Origin: Enterococcus haemoperoxidus ATCC BAA-382
GTDB taxonomy: Bacteria > Bacillota > Bacilli > Lactobacillales > Enterococcaceae
Assembly (NCBI RefSeq): GCF_000407165.1
Contig: NZ_KE136480.1
Span: forward strand, 310,001-374,000
Direction: 5' to 3'
DNA length: 64,000 nucleotides
Shown: positions 9,426-19,149 of the stretch, piece by piece
Layout of the letters: each line of letters begins with the position of its first letter
How positions within the stretch are numbered: position 1 is the first letter of the stretch
Notes under the pieces: model-generated
What the model saw: only the letters and a program-made list of their open reading frames with translations
Database searches by the model: none
What the model was told of the DNA's origin: nothing
Made by a program: the position numbers and the translations under genes

Positions 9426-9911
9426 TTACCAGTTATTTGTTAACATTAAAAATCCTGGAATCCAACATGTGACAACTCCTTCAAAAATCGCATAATACAA
9501 CACAGGTTTGCCAATTTCCTTTTTCAACACATACTCAATGAAACCTGTCAGCCATAAAATCCCCCATGATAACCAGATCAAGGCAAAACGCCAGTCACCA
9601 TCGACTGTATAGGATATATAGGCTGCTGGAATCGTATTTACTGCCACAAAAAAAGCAAATATTCCATAAATACGCATATCTAAATCAAAGATATAAATCA
9701 GACCAACCATCAAATAAGTAAACGCAAATAAATAACCTGTTCCTGCATCATAATAGGCACCTCTAAATAAATAAATCGTGTTGATCATAAAAGATAAACT
9801 TCCTGTCATCAAGTTGATCAAGCCTGTCGATTTTTTGTCTACACCAGCTAACCCACAATAGCCATTGCTGATCAGTGTGATTGCTACAAATAATAGTCCT
9901 ACTCCTAACAC
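9426..9911 (-). CDS. AmiS/UreI-family membrane channel
   Basis: Integral membrane protein of 161 residues with about six hydrophobic helices, matching the AmiS/UreI family of urea and short-chain amide channels. Recognisable stretches are GLLFVAITLISNGYCGLAGVD at the N-terminus, LMVGLIYIFDLDMRIYGIFAF in the middle and LIWLSWGILWLTGFIEYV near the end. No urease or amidase gene is present in the window, so the cargo is uncertain. It is divergent from adenosine deaminase, which releases ammonia; this may be coincidence. Family call is firm, physiological substrate is not. Confidence 0.8.
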   Translation of the reverse strand: MLGVGLLFVAITLISNGYCGLAGVDKKSTGLINLMTGSLSFMINTIYLFRGAYYDAGTGYLFAFTYLMVGLIYIFDLDMRIYGIFAFFVAVNTIPAAYISYTVDGDWRFALIWLSWGILWLTGFIEYVLKKEIGKPVLYYAIFEGVVTCWIPGFLMLTNNW

Positions 9912-10017
9912 TACATTCCCTCCAATGACTTATCAAAAAAAGACCGTTTTCTACTGAAATATTTTACTTTAAAATGCTGAAAAAAACCACCTTCTTCTAC
10001 AGATCGTTCCTCTCTTA

Positions 10018-10046
10018 TTGACAGCACCTGTAACACGTGTTAAAGT
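10018..10046 (+). promoter_or_regulatory. Promoter of the adenosine deaminase gene with palindrome
   Basis: -35 TTGACA, 17-bp spacer, -10 TAAAGT. A perfect 12-bp palindrome TAACACGTGTTA (10031-10042) fills the spacer end and touches the -10, where a bound repressor would block polymerase. The regulator is unknown. Confidence 0.6.
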
Positions 10047-10103
10047 CTTCAAAATACTTACTGAGCGCAACCGTCGTTCCACCAAGACAGAGAGGATGAT
10101 ACC

Positions 10104-11111
10104 GTGAAACGTGAACATGTTAAAAATCTACCTAAAATCGAGCTGCATTGCCATTTAGATGGATCGATTCGACCTGAAACTTTACGAAAGATAGCAGATC
10201 AGCAAGGCATTTCTCTACCTGTAGATAATAAAAAATTAAAAGAGTTGTTAGTCGCACCTATTGATTGCCAAGATTTAAATGACTATCTAGAACGGTTTGA
10301 TTTAGTTTTAACTTGTCTGCAAACAGAAGAAGCATTAAAAACAGCTGCAATCGATGTTATCAGTCAAGCAGCAGAGGAAAATATCCAATATATCGAAGTC
10401 CGATTTGCCCCATCTCTCCACACTGAAAAAGGACTCTCTTTACCTAAAATAATTACAGCAGTTTTAGCAGGGCTCGAATATGGTCAACAACAATTTGGTG
10501 TAAAAAGTAACGCCTTATTGTGCGGCATGCGCCACGAAGAATTAGCCGATATCGAAAAAGTTGTTCGCTTAGCTGAAGAATTTAAGACAAACGGTATCGT
10601 TGGTTTCGACCTTGCTGGAAATGAAATAGATTTTCCACCCTATACCTTCGAAGAAACCTTAAATTTAGTCGATCACTTAAATATTCCATTAACACTTCAC
10701 GCTGGCGAATGTGGTTGCGGGAAAAATGTTGCGGATGCTATTCATCTAGGTGCCAAACGAATTGGACACGGTATTGCGTTGAAAGACACACCAGAATACT
10801 TTTCATTGTTGCAGGAAAAAGATACCTTAATCGAAATGTGCCCTACGAGCAACTTCCAAACCAAAACCGTCACTCACTTAGCAGATTATCCTTTCAAAAC
10901 ATTCTTGGATAACGGTATCAAGATTTGCATCAACACAGATAATCGAACTGTCTCTGATACAACATTAACAGATGAGTTTATGAAACTTCACGAATGGTAT
11001 GGCATTACTTATGCCGATATGGAACAATTGAATCACAACGCAGTCGCGGGTGCTTTCATCTCTGAAAATGAAAAACAAATCCTTCACGAACAGTTAACGA
11101 ATAATTATTGA
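10104..11111 (+). CDS. add: Adenosine deaminase
   Basis: Zinc hydrolase converting adenosine and deoxyadenosine to inosine and deoxyinosine. The 335-residue protein starts with GTG after GAGAGG and eight spacer bases. All active-site motifs are present: zinc ligands HCHLDGSIRPET, the catalytic glutamate in LTLHAGECG, HGIAL, and NTDNRTVSDT with the aspartate ligand. It complements the neighbouring pyrimidine salvage operon on the purine side but has its own promoter. Adenine deaminase-like paralogues share the fold; the TLHAGE context favours adenosine as substrate. Confidence 0.94.
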   Translation: MKREHVKNLPKIELHCHLDGSIRPETLRKIADQQGISLPVDNKKLKELLVAPIDCQDLNDYLERFDLVLTCLQTEEALKTAAIDVISQAAEENIQYIEVRFAPSLHTEKGLSLPKIITAVLAGLEYGQQQFGVKSNALLCGMRHEELADIEKVVRLAEEFKTNGIVGFDLAGNEIDFPPYTFEETLNLVDHLNIPLTLHAGECGCGKNVADAIHLGAKRIGHGIALKDTPEYFSLLQEKDTLIEMCPTSNFQTKTVTHLADYPFKTFLDNGIKICINTDNRTVSDTTLTDEFMKLHEWYGITYADMEQLNHNAVAGAFISENEKQILHEQLTNNY

Positions 11112-11123
11112 TTCGTTTCAACA

Positions 11124-11168
11124 CAAAAAAGGTAAAATGGGCGTCTTACGAAGCATTCTACCTTTTTT
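11124..11168 (+). terminator. Terminator after adenosine deaminase
   Basis: A-rich left arm (AAAAAAGGTA) pairs with TACCTTTTTT across an imperfect central stem; the trailing T run fits an intrinsic terminator on the plus strand. The remaining bases to 11303 show no gene. Confidence 0.65.
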
Positions 11169-11303
11169 GCGTCTTAGTCAAGACAAACATTTTTCTCCAA
11201 AGGACTTCAACTCATAGAGCTTTAGCTCTTATAAGTCGATATGATCGAAATGGAGCGTGTTTGCTTTTTTCTCACCATTTATTTGAATTTAGCGTGCGAA
11301 CCT

Positions 11304-14060
11304 TTAGTTTCGTCCCACACCATTAACGATTCCCGTTTGATTTACTCCAATAATCTGCCAATCATAAATTCTAGCCGTTTTTCCATTTTGTTCCGCTTTT
11401 TCTAACGAAAGTTTGACATATCTAGATTCAACTAAACTAATGGCATCCCGACTACTATCTGAAGTATTGCCTCGATGCTGAACAACGGTTGTCCAATTAT
11501 TTCCATCACGGCTTACGGAAATATCATAATCTCTGGTATTCCATTCCGGACTTTCACCACCTGCTTCAGCATGAAATAACGTAAAACCAGAAATAGTTTT
11601 GACTGCGCCTAGATCTGCTATCATCCATGGTTTATCGTTTGCATTATCACACCACTTCGTAGTTACATCACCATCCAGTGCAAAGCGATAACTTTCACGG
11701 TCATTCGTATAACCGGAACCTTGAGTAGCTGTTGTAGTTGGTAGCGTAGAGAGATTTTCTATTGTGATGCCAGCACTTGGATCATAAACATGTAGATAGT
11801 TTTCTTTAATAACTGCCGTCTCGCCAGAAGCATTCACTGCTGTAGCTTTTACTGTATAAACACCTGATTTAGTAAAAGAAAATGTGACTTCTTTGCCTGA
11901 TGCGGTTTGCGGTGTTGCGCCCATCACTTCCCAATTGACGGTTTCCGTAGATTTTGAAACAGTCGCAGATAAGGTGATCGTGTCCCCTGCTGGAATCAGT
12001 GTGCTGCTAGCATTGACTGCTATCTCCGGTTTTTTCAATGTTTCAAATGTATAAATCGCTGAAGTGCCTTTATTTTGTTCTTCTCGGCCATAATGGTCAA
12101 CTGGAATCACCCGATAGCTAGTATTTTCCCCTTTTCGCTCTTGATTTAATAGGGTATAAGAATGATTGGCTGTTTCACCTTCAAATTGCAGTTGCCCCCC
12201 AACTTCCCGATAAATGCGGTAAGAAGCAGTATTTTCGCCTTTAGTCTGCCAACTCATTCGAATACTTTCAGTTAAATCATCTACTACTGTTTTTCCAGAA
12301 AAAACAAGATTACTAACAGTACTGACTGGTGTTTTCTTTTCTTTGCCAAGTTTTAATTGCCCTAAATAAATCGTTGTAGGACCACTCTCCGTCTTTTTCA
12401 CATTCAGCCCAACTGCTGTCACAGTTTGATCGTTTGCAGGTTTTAATGAATAAGTCGTTTGTACCCAGCCATTCGCTAAAGCTTGTTGTTGTCCTTGAAT
12501 GGTTAAAGGTTGTTCCTTTCCTTTTAGCTCTAGGACTAAAGAAGCTTCATCGGCTCCTTTCGTCACTACTGTTGCTGTATCTGATGCGTTAACTTTTAAT
12601 TGAGAAGCGTATAATTTAATAAAGGTTTGTTGTTCCGCTGTCATCGCTCCAGATAACTTAATCGATGAACCGCCATTAAATGCGTCTTCATAGCTTATTG
12701 CTGCTTCAAGTTGATTACCTTCTTCATTATCAATGACCCAACGATACGTCGGTAAAACATCTTGAACACTACGATTATTAAAGGTTCCTTCTTTTGCTTT
12801 GGTTCCATTTAGATAAAAAGCATCTCCATTCCCCACATTAAAATTCGTTAAAAAAGGGAAACTTGTTACAGGCGTTTTTTCTACATAATAACGGGAAACA
12901 CCTTGCCACTCGTTTTTCGGACTTTCTACATTACGAGGGTCACCTTGAGGATTTATCCAAAGTAATTTTTCATTTTCCCAATAACGTTCAATATCGTATT
13001 GACCACCATCTCGTAACGTCCAATCCGGACAGTAGAGACCTAAAGACACCAGTGGCTGACCATTTCCATCTAAGATACTACTTGGCTTCCGGCGGCTATT
13101 TACACCGTTTGCTTGAACATCGATTCCAGCAAACAAATCATACGGATCTCGTTTCAACTGAGTTGCTTTTTCCCTAGATGAAGCGAGACCTTGCCAACGA
13201 AAATCAATAAACATCTTATCGGAAACACGTTTTTCCCCTTCTTGGAAATACCCTTGGTTTTGCTCATTCAACGCTCCTTGCCAGTCGACATGGCCATTTG
13301 GAAGCATAGAGTCATACCAAATAACTTGCTGATTTCTAGGTTTACGTACCTGTAAATAGCTCATGAATTCTTTCATTGCGCTGGCAGTTTGTGCATCAAC
13401 ATTGGTTTCTTGATTGATAAACCAGCCATCAAACCCATAGGCAGCGGACATTTCAAGTAGTTTATCCGCCATTGGGAAATTGCCGTTTTGATCTTTTTGC
13501 ACAAATTGCGCTACCCATTCCGCTTTTCCACCATATGCTTCTGGCGGAAAGAAAACTGTCCCTACGACTGGCACGCCATTTCGATGCGCCGAATCAGTGA
13601 CATCACCACTTGGTGGAACGATGATTCCTTCGCCAGAAGAGCCTGCCCAAGCCACCAAAGTATCTACATATTGCCAGTTGGTAAAATTATAGACAGCTTT
13701 ATCTGTCCCGCCTTGAGAGGGCGTTCCTTTGGTATGTCGATTTACGATTGCAATCGACAATACTTTGGCCTCTGTACTTTGATCGGCATTCATTTTCTTC
13801 CCTTTCACTCTAGTGGCTAAAGGAACGTTAGATACATTAAACGGCGCATCCGGGTCATTTTTGGGCGTCCATTTTAGTAAGGTTTCAGGAAATAAAGCTG
13901 TAGATTCTGGTACTTGATCAAACAACGGGATAGTTGTTTCCTGACTCACTTCAGTTGACTCTGCGTAACCATTTGCTACGAACATCACATTTGCTCCAAT
14001 CGTCAAAGCAAGCGCAGCGCTCGATAAACAAAACATACTTTTCAAAGTTTTTCTTTTCAA
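11304..14060 (-). CDS. Secreted GH85 endo-beta-N-acetylglucosaminidase
   Basis: Cuts the chitobiose core of N-glycans outside the cell. The 918-residue precursor has a signal peptide (residues 1-33, ending NGYA), a GH85 catalytic domain from about residue 60 to 400 with VVGTVFFPPEAYGG and GFDGWFINQET, then beta-sandwich modules and a C-terminal F5/8C-type carbohydrate-binding module (about 780-905). The catalytic pair of the Endo-D class is conserved as N216 and E218. No LPxTG anchor is present, so it is probably released or held by sugar binding. The start is TTG, fixed by GGAGG eight bases upstream. It has its own cre-like site and lies downstream of the exoglycosidase operon. Confidence 0.9.
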   Translation of the reverse strand: MKRKTLKSMFCLSSAALALTIGANVMFVANGYAESTEVSQETTIPLFDQVPESTALFPETLLKWTPKNDPDAPFNVSNVPLATRVKGKKMNADQSTEAKVLSIAIVNRHTKGTPSQGGTDKAVYNFTNWQYVDTLVAWAGSSGEGIIVPPSGDVTDSAHRNGVPVVGTVFFPPEAYGGKAEWVAQFVQKDQNGNFPMADKLLEMSAAYGFDGWFINQETNVDAQTASAMKEFMSYLQVRKPRNQQVIWYDSMLPNGHVDWQGALNEQNQGYFQEGEKRVSDKMFIDFRWQGLASSREKATQLKRDPYDLFAGIDVQANGVNSRRKPSSILDGNGQPLVSLGLYCPDWTLRDGGQYDIERYWENEKLLWINPQGDPRNVESPKNEWQGVSRYYVEKTPVTSFPFLTNFNVGNGDAFYLNGTKAKEGTFNNRSVQDVLPTYRWVIDNEEGNQLEAAISYEDAFNGGSSIKLSGAMTAEQQTFIKLYASQLKVNASDTATVVTKGADEASLVLELKGKEQPLTIQGQQQALANGWVQTTYSLKPANDQTVTAVGLNVKKTESGPTTIYLGQLKLGKEKKTPVSTVSNLVFSGKTVVDDLTESIRMSWQTKGENTASYRIYREVGGQLQFEGETANHSYTLLNQERKGENTSYRVIPVDHYGREEQNKGTSAIYTFETLKKPEIAVNASSTLIPAGDTITLSATVSKSTETVNWEVMGATPQTASGKEVTFSFTKSGVYTVKATAVNASGETAVIKENYLHVYDPSAGITIENLSTLPTTTATQGSGYTNDRESYRFALDGDVTTKWCDNANDKPWMIADLGAVKTISGFTLFHAEAGGESPEWNTRDYDISVSRDGNNWTTVVQHRGNTSDSSRDAISLVESRYVKLSLEKAEQNGKTARIYDWQIIGVNQTGIVNGVGRN

Positions 14061-14119
14061 TGAATGAACCTCCTTAGTCTTTTGCCCAAAGTTTCAGCAT
14101 TTTTCATTCTTACACAAAA

Positions 14120-14133
14120 TGTTAACGTTTTCT
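14120..14133 (-). promoter_or_regulatory. cre-like site upstream of the GH85 gene
   Basis: On the minus strand AGAAAACGTTAACA matches TGNAARCGNWWWCA except at the first base. It lies 60-73 bp before the TTG start, where CcpA binding would repress the endoglycosidase on preferred sugars. Confidence 0.5.
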
Positions 14134-14202
14134 TTTTGTTTTATAAATAGACAAACTATAGCATTTATATCAAAAAGTATAGGTTTCATTTACACGTGAC
14201 CG

Positions 14203-14247
14203 AAAAAGTCAGCTGAAATATTGCGTTTCCCACATTCTATTTCAGCT
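14203..14247 (-). terminator. Terminator of the GH125-GH38-ROK-GH20 operon
   Basis: Ten-base perfect stem AGCTGAAATA with TATTTCAGCT and a 17-base loop, followed on the minus strand by GACTTTTTC. It separates the exoglycosidase operon from the GH85 gene. Confidence 0.75.
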
Positions 14248-14253
14248 GTCAGT

Positions 14254-15552
14254 TTAGTCGATTTTATGAAAATGAAAAGAAAATCCTTCCATTAATTTTG
14301 TAAGCTCTTCTATGATTTCTTTTTCAGTTTTTGCTTCTGGTTTATCGCACCATACCGCTAAAGCTGCACCTTTTACTTGTTTTTGATTCTGTAGCGGAAC
14401 TTGTTGTTCTGAAGAAAACAGGTTTGGCTGCCATAGATATTTTAGTTTTTCCACAGTAGGATACGTATAGCCAGCATTTTCCCCTAATACATAATAAAGA
14501 TAATTGTCATTGAAATTGACGACTGAATACCCTGCATCCAAAAATGTTTGGATTGGAGCCATTTCTTTTTGCCATTTCGTCCAATAAGTAATCTCAACAG
14601 CTTTCGTTAAAGTGGAGGTTTTACCATTTCTGAAAAATGCATCATTCCAAACTCTAGGCACAAAGCCACGCGCTTTGACAAATTTTGCAACTGTATTGAC
14701 GTAAGATTCAAATTTTGTTATACCCCCATCAGCTAAGCTTGGATACAGTTCAATTTGATCAAAATCAATAAACTCATCTGCACCGATATGAAAATAACGG
14801 CTATCAGTAAAAAGTGCCATGTATTCATCATATAGTGACAACGCAAATGCTACAGCCTCTTCGTTTGTAATAGCTAATGCGGAAGGAATGTTGGTTATTT
14901 CCTCCTGCGGCTTTTTTATTGTTAGTTGCCACTGCGGGTGCGTCTTCAATAGCTGTTCCATATGCCCAGGTGTATCAATATCTGGAATAATCTCGATCGA
15001 TAAGTAGGCAGCATAACGGATCAAGGCTTTTATTTCTTTTTTTGTCAGAAAATTTTCTGAAACAAGTTCAGGATACTTTTCTGATTCAATCCGAAATCCT
15101 GTATTCTCGGAAAAATGTACCTGTAAAAAGTTAAAACCATACAAGGCCATTTGCTCCAAAATTTGGCGTAATTTTGAAAGGGAAAAATATTTTCTACCGA
15201 TATCCAACATAACGATTCGCTCAGTTAAAACCTCACGGAATTTACCGGATTTAATTTCACTTCCTGCTTTTATTTGCTGCGCTAAATACATCATCCCTCG
15301 AAAAGCAGTCAACGAACTATCAGCTGAAATCATGATTGTTTCAGCTACCTCGATCACAAATGTATCGTTTAGCTCTGATGAATTTTTTACAATAATAGTC
15401 GCTAGTTCTGGTTTATCGATAAAACAAATTTGTTTCTCTAACAACTGCATGTATAAATGCGTTATCCTTTCTTTTTCGCCAACAAAAGCTTCCACTAGAA
15501 AAACACGGACTTCGTTCATCTCAGACACAAATGAGGTCTTATTCGCGTCCAT
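14254..15552 (-). CDS. Intracellular GH20 beta-N-acetylhexosaminidase
   Basis: Removes terminal beta-linked GlcNAc or GalNAc from imported oligosaccharides. About 432 residues without a signal peptide, therefore cytoplasmic. The GH20 barrel begins near residue 105 with VLTERIVMLDIGRKYFS, continues with IIPDIDTPGHMEQLL and ends in RYFHIGADEF, where D259-E260 is the catalytic pair of substrate-assisted hydrolysis. The ATG at 15552 lies one base after the ROK kinase stop, so the genes are coupled; a 16-residue upstream extension overlaps the kinase and looks artificial. Its place in the operon matches the small GH20C enzyme of the pneumococcal N-glycan locus. Confidence 0.87.
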   Translation of the reverse strand: MDANKTSFVSEMNEVRVFLVEAFVGEKERITHLYMQLLEKQICFIDKPELATIIVKNSSELNDTFVIEVAETIMISADSSLTAFRGMMYLAQQIKAGSEIKSGKFREVLTERIVMLDIGRKYFSLSKLRQILEQMALYGFNFLQVHFSENTGFRIESEKYPELVSENFLTKKEIKALIRYAAYLSIEIIPDIDTPGHMEQLLKTHPQWQLTIKKPQEEITNIPSALAITNEEAVAFALSLYDEYMALFTDSRYFHIGADEFIDFDQIELYPSLADGGITKFESYVNTVAKFVKARGFVPRVWNDAFFRNGKTSTLTKAVEITYWTKWQKEMAPIQTFLDAGYSVVNFNDNYLYYVLGENAGYTYPTVEKLKYLWQPNLFSSEQQVPLQNQKQVKGAALAVWCDKPEAKTEKEIIEELTKLMEGFSFHFHKID

Positions 15553-15553
15553 A

Positions 15554-16417
15554 CTATGCACACTGTTCCTTCGCCAATAACAAACAACCCATCGTTCCAC
15601 TATTATCGCCTAAATCACAGCCGACAATATACTCTTCTAAAACAGGCAACGCCACATAACCGCCTAGTTGCTGTACTAAAGATGCTCTAATTTTCGGTAG
15701 AAGATGGGTTTGTTTCATCACGCCTCCACCTAAAATAATTTTTTCAGGAGAAAGAACTAACGTATAATTCATCAATGCTTGCGCCAAATAAAAAGCTTCC
15801 ACCGCCCAAACATCATGACCTGACTCCAACTGTTGCCCTTTGATTCCTGTTCTTTTTTCCAAAGCAGGTCCTGCAGCAAGCCCTTCTAGACAATGATCAT
15901 GATAAGGACAAGTACTTTCCAATGTATCATTTGGGTATCGCTGCACAGAAATATGTCCCATCTCAGGATGACTAAATCCTTGCAGGACGGTTCCGTTGAC
16001 TACCGCACCGCCACCCACGCCTGTACCAACAGTCAAATAGATACAACTTTGCGTTTCTTTTCCGGCTCCCAAATGCATCTCGCCGTACGCTGCTGCATTA
16101 ACATCTGTCGTCCAAGCTAGCGGAATATCATAACGTTCTTTTAACGCACCCAAAAGATTTACATTTGTCCAACCTGGTTTTGGTGTAGAGGTAATATAAC
16201 CGTACGTACTTGATTTGCGATTCACATCGATTGGTCCAAACGAACCTATCCCTAAAGCTTTTAAGTCATAGGCATCAAAAAAGGCAAAAACTTGTTCTAA
16301 TGTCGCTTCTGGCAATGTCGTCGGCAAACTGATTCGTTCAATGATATTCAGCTCTTCATCTGCGACAGCGCAAACGAATTTTGTACCGCCTGCTTCAATT
16401 GATCCATAATAAGTCAT
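15554..16417 (-). CDS. ROK-family sugar kinase (manno/fructokinase type)
   Basis: ATP-dependent sugar kinase of 287 residues. Phosphate motif at the N-terminus (GSIEAGGTKFVCAV), central LTVGTGVGGGAVVNG and the zinc-binding loop CPYHDHCLEGLAAGPALEKR, which places it in the ScrK/GmuE-like branch. The natural substrate is probably mannose or fructose; mannose released by the neighbouring mannosidases is the natural guess. AAGGAG precedes the ATG. It lies 18 bp after GH38 and one base before GH20. Glucokinase activity is possible but the zinc-loop spacing favours the fructokinase group. Confidence 0.87.
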   Translation of the reverse strand: MTYYGSIEAGGTKFVCAVADEELNIIERISLPTTLPEATLEQVFAFFDAYDLKALGIGSFGPIDVNRKSSTYGYITSTPKPGWTNVNLLGALKERYDIPLAWTTDVNAAAYGEMHLGAGKETQSCIYLTVGTGVGGGAVVNGTVLQGFSHPEMGHISVQRYPNDTLESTCPYHDHCLEGLAAGPALEKRTGIKGQQLESGHDVWAVEAFYLAQALMNYTLVLSPEKIILGGGVMKQTHLLPKIRASLVQQLGGYVALPVLEEYIVGCDLGDNSGTMGCLLLAKEQCA

Positions 16418-16435
16418 TTAAATCACGTCTCCTTC

Positions 16436-19126
16436 TTATCGGTCAAATCCGATCGTACGAATTTCATACGCCTTCAACTTCTTCGTTGGTTGTTCATTTT
16501 GTTTTTCTTCTAACAGATTCAATAAGTCTGGCTCATTACTTCCCATTTTCTTGATCTGTACTTCAGCTGAATTTTCGCTCATATTAAATCCTCTTACAAC
16601 CAACGCTTGATTGTCTTCACTATTTTTCACTGCTGTTATAGCAACTGTTTCTCCTTCGACAGTTAAATACGCATCTTTGGCTTTCAACTGCCCTGAATGT
16701 CTCGTTGTTGTTTTCACACTAAACGGGATTTGCGCTGCATATGCTCGTTTATACGTCGCATAGCGTTGGGCTTTTTCGCCATGAAAATCAACACCATAGT
16801 TAAATGTATGCGTACCTAGACATTGCGCTTCTGGTGTTGGGAAATAGCCCCAATCCCCCATTTCTCCCACAGCGCGTAAAAGTGTTAAAGCAATCGTATT
16901 TGTTTCAGGCAAAATTTCATATTCATTCAAGCCATAATTGGAAACTGTGATTCCAGACTTATCATCATGCACATTAACAAAAGCATGTTGATGTTGAGGG
17001 TTTGTTGGATTCTCCCAACTTTTGCTGACACGATTCGGTCGTGTCACAACTTCATAAATACTGTCAGCTTCATGCGTTTCAGCTTGGATCCCTGTTGGAA
17101 ACAGCATCCGTAAACGATGATCTTTCATTTGGTTATCCACTGTTGTTTCAAAACGTAAATGAGCAGAATCTCTTTCCATCGTCAGTATAGTTTCAATCGT
17201 TAGTTCTTGTAATTCTTTTGAGCGTCCAGCTTTTCGATAGCGGAAATCAATCACAGCTTTTTGCTCTTGTTCTAGTAAATCATCTGCCGCTTTTGGAATC
17301 ATCATGCGTTGTATGATTTTTATTTGCGCTAGGAAAGATTCATCTTTTACAACCGAAATCTCTGCTGGACATCCACTAGATAAAATCGGGCTCGTTCCTT
17401 CCGGTTTTTTAAAGATATACTCATTGCCAATATCACCCGTATTTTCAATTGTCAACAACTCACTGTAGGTTCTTCCTATTGCTTTGTCCAATACTTCTAA
17501 AGTGCCATCTTCATTGATTGTTACAACCAAACAGCTATTTTCCAATCTATAATGTTTTAGATCCTTGATCATCGATCCTTTCTCTTCTATTTTAGATTGG
17601 CTTTCTTGTAACGCAAACGTATTCCAAGAAAATGCTGGCATATTCGTGATCGGCATGTCAATTTCCACATATTTAGCCATGTAAGGAATTCTGAAACGAT
17701 CTTTTGGTAAGTCATAACCAAAGCTGACTTCTGGTTTTGAAATGACCGAATGAATAATTTCTCCCTGCGAATTAACCACTTCAAACTTTGGTGTATTACT
17801 TTTAGCAAGTTCTTCCCACAATTCATGAGGAACACCTTCTTTGAATGGTTTTCTCTCAATTTCTACTTTGACTTTTACAACCTCTGATTTTTCATAACCA
17901 GATGTATTGAACACGACAAACGGATGACTTATTTTAGAAAAGCTTTCTGTATCGATAGCTTCAACTAATTGCGCCAATGCTTCTTCAGCTAAAAACTTCC
18001 CAACTTCATTGGCTTTTTCAAATCTTGGCATCATTTCTCGATGAACTTCATCTACTGAACAACCACAAATGCTATCGTGTGGATGATTTTGTAGTAATAA
18101 TTTCCATGCATAATCTAGTTGATCATGGGGATATTTTTGCGTTAAATCGTATGCCATCGCAGCCAATGGTTCCGTTATATTTTCTAATTGTCGTTCAACT
18201 TGGGTATTCCATTGTTTTAAATACACTCTTGCTGAAGCAGTGTTTGCCAGTGTAAACCAGCCATCCGTTTCTTGGCTTGTCAGCTCTCCATGAACCGTTC
18301 CAACTTCTTCTGGCAACTCTTTTCGAATTTGTTTTAAATACTCATCAAAATGGGAATGAATAAATTCATATTCTGGAAATAGTTCGTTTGCTAACGCAAT
18401 CGCTTTTGTTATATCTTTTTGAACAGGTTGATGGTCTACGCCATTCATCATCAATAAATGATTAGTAGAAGCAAATTTTTCAGCCTCTGCTAATTTTTGC
18501 GTCCAAAAAGCCAGAGCTGCTTCTTTTTCAGCTGGTATTTCATTGCCATTACTGTACCAATTGGCGAACAGCAAGCCCAATACTTCACTTCCGTCTGGTC
18601 CTTGCCACCACATTTCTGAATATTGAGACGTATAATTTTCATCATCCAACACTTCATTATTAAAGCCAACTGGTTTTACCCCGCGACCAAAAGCGGCTGC
18701 ATCTAAGCCGGCTTGTTGCATCATTTGCGGTGTTTGCCCCATGTTACCAAACGTATCGGGGAAATAACCTAATTTAACGGCTGGTCCCCACTTTTCAGTT
18801 TCTTTCTTACCAATCAGCATGTTGCGAACATTCGATTCAGAACTAATCAAAAAGTCATCTTGTAAAATATAAAAGGGTCCGATTCTCAGCTTTCCATCGG
18901 TGATAGCTTTTTGAACAGCCGCTTTCTGCTCAGGTCGTACTTGTAAGTAATCGTCTAAAATAATCGTTTGCCCATCTAAATGAAAGCTATCAAAATCTGG
19001 ATCTGTTTCCGCTAATTCCAACACATCATCCAGTAATTCAACTAAACGCATGTGGTGTTGCTCATAAGGCATGTACCATTCACGATCCCAGTGAGAGTGG
19101 GAAATGATATAAACTTTTTTCTTCAT
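16436..19126 (-). CDS. GH38 alpha-mannosidase
   Basis: Exo-acting alpha-mannosidase of 896 residues, cytoplasmic (no signal peptide). The N-terminus has the zinc-binding KVYIISHSHWDREWYMP; the nucleophile aspartate is in KLGYFPDTFGNMGQTPQMM; NHPHDSICGCSVDEVH holds further zinc-site histidine and aspartate residues. The C-terminal beta domains are typical. The ATG at 19126 is preferred: GGAG lies nine bases upstream, whereas the ATG 15 bp earlier has no ribosome site. Pneumococcal relatives trim alpha-1,3-mannose from N-glycan cores; MngB-type enzymes act on phosphorylated mannosylglycerate, less likely here. Confidence 0.92.
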   Translation of the reverse strand: MKKKVYIISHSHWDREWYMPYEQHHMRLVELLDDVLELAETDPDFDSFHLDGQTIILDDYLQVRPEQKAAVQKAITDGKLRIGPFYILQDDFLISSESNVRNMLIGKKETEKWGPAVKLGYFPDTFGNMGQTPQMMQQAGLDAAAFGRGVKPVGFNNEVLDDENYTSQYSEMWWQGPDGSEVLGLLFANWYSNGNEIPAEKEAALAFWTQKLAEAEKFASTNHLLMMNGVDHQPVQKDITKAIALANELFPEYEFIHSHFDEYLKQIRKELPEEVGTVHGELTSQETDGWFTLANTASARVYLKQWNTQVERQLENITEPLAAMAYDLTQKYPHDQLDYAWKLLLQNHPHDSICGCSVDEVHREMMPRFEKANEVGKFLAEEALAQLVEAIDTESFSKISHPFVVFNTSGYEKSEVVKVKVEIERKPFKEGVPHELWEELAKSNTPKFEVVNSQGEIIHSVISKPEVSFGYDLPKDRFRIPYMAKYVEIDMPITNMPAFSWNTFALQESQSKIEEKGSMIKDLKHYRLENSCLVVTINEDGTLEVLDKAIGRTYSELLTIENTGDIGNEYIFKKPEGTSPILSSGCPAEISVVKDESFLAQIKIIQRMMIPKAADDLLEQEQKAVIDFRYRKAGRSKELQELTIETILTMERDSAHLRFETTVDNQMKDHRLRMLFPTGIQAETHEADSIYEVVTRPNRVSKSWENPTNPQHQHAFVNVHDDKSGITVSNYGLNEYEILPETNTIALTLLRAVGEMGDWGYFPTPEAQCLGTHTFNYGVDFHGEKAQRYATYKRAYAAQIPFSVKTTTRHSGQLKAKDAYLTVEGETVAITAVKNSEDNQALVVRGFNMSENSAEVQIKKMGSNEPDLLNLLEEKQNEQPTKKLKAYEIRTIGFDR

Positions 19127-19149
19127 GATTTTACGCTCCATTTCATTCG

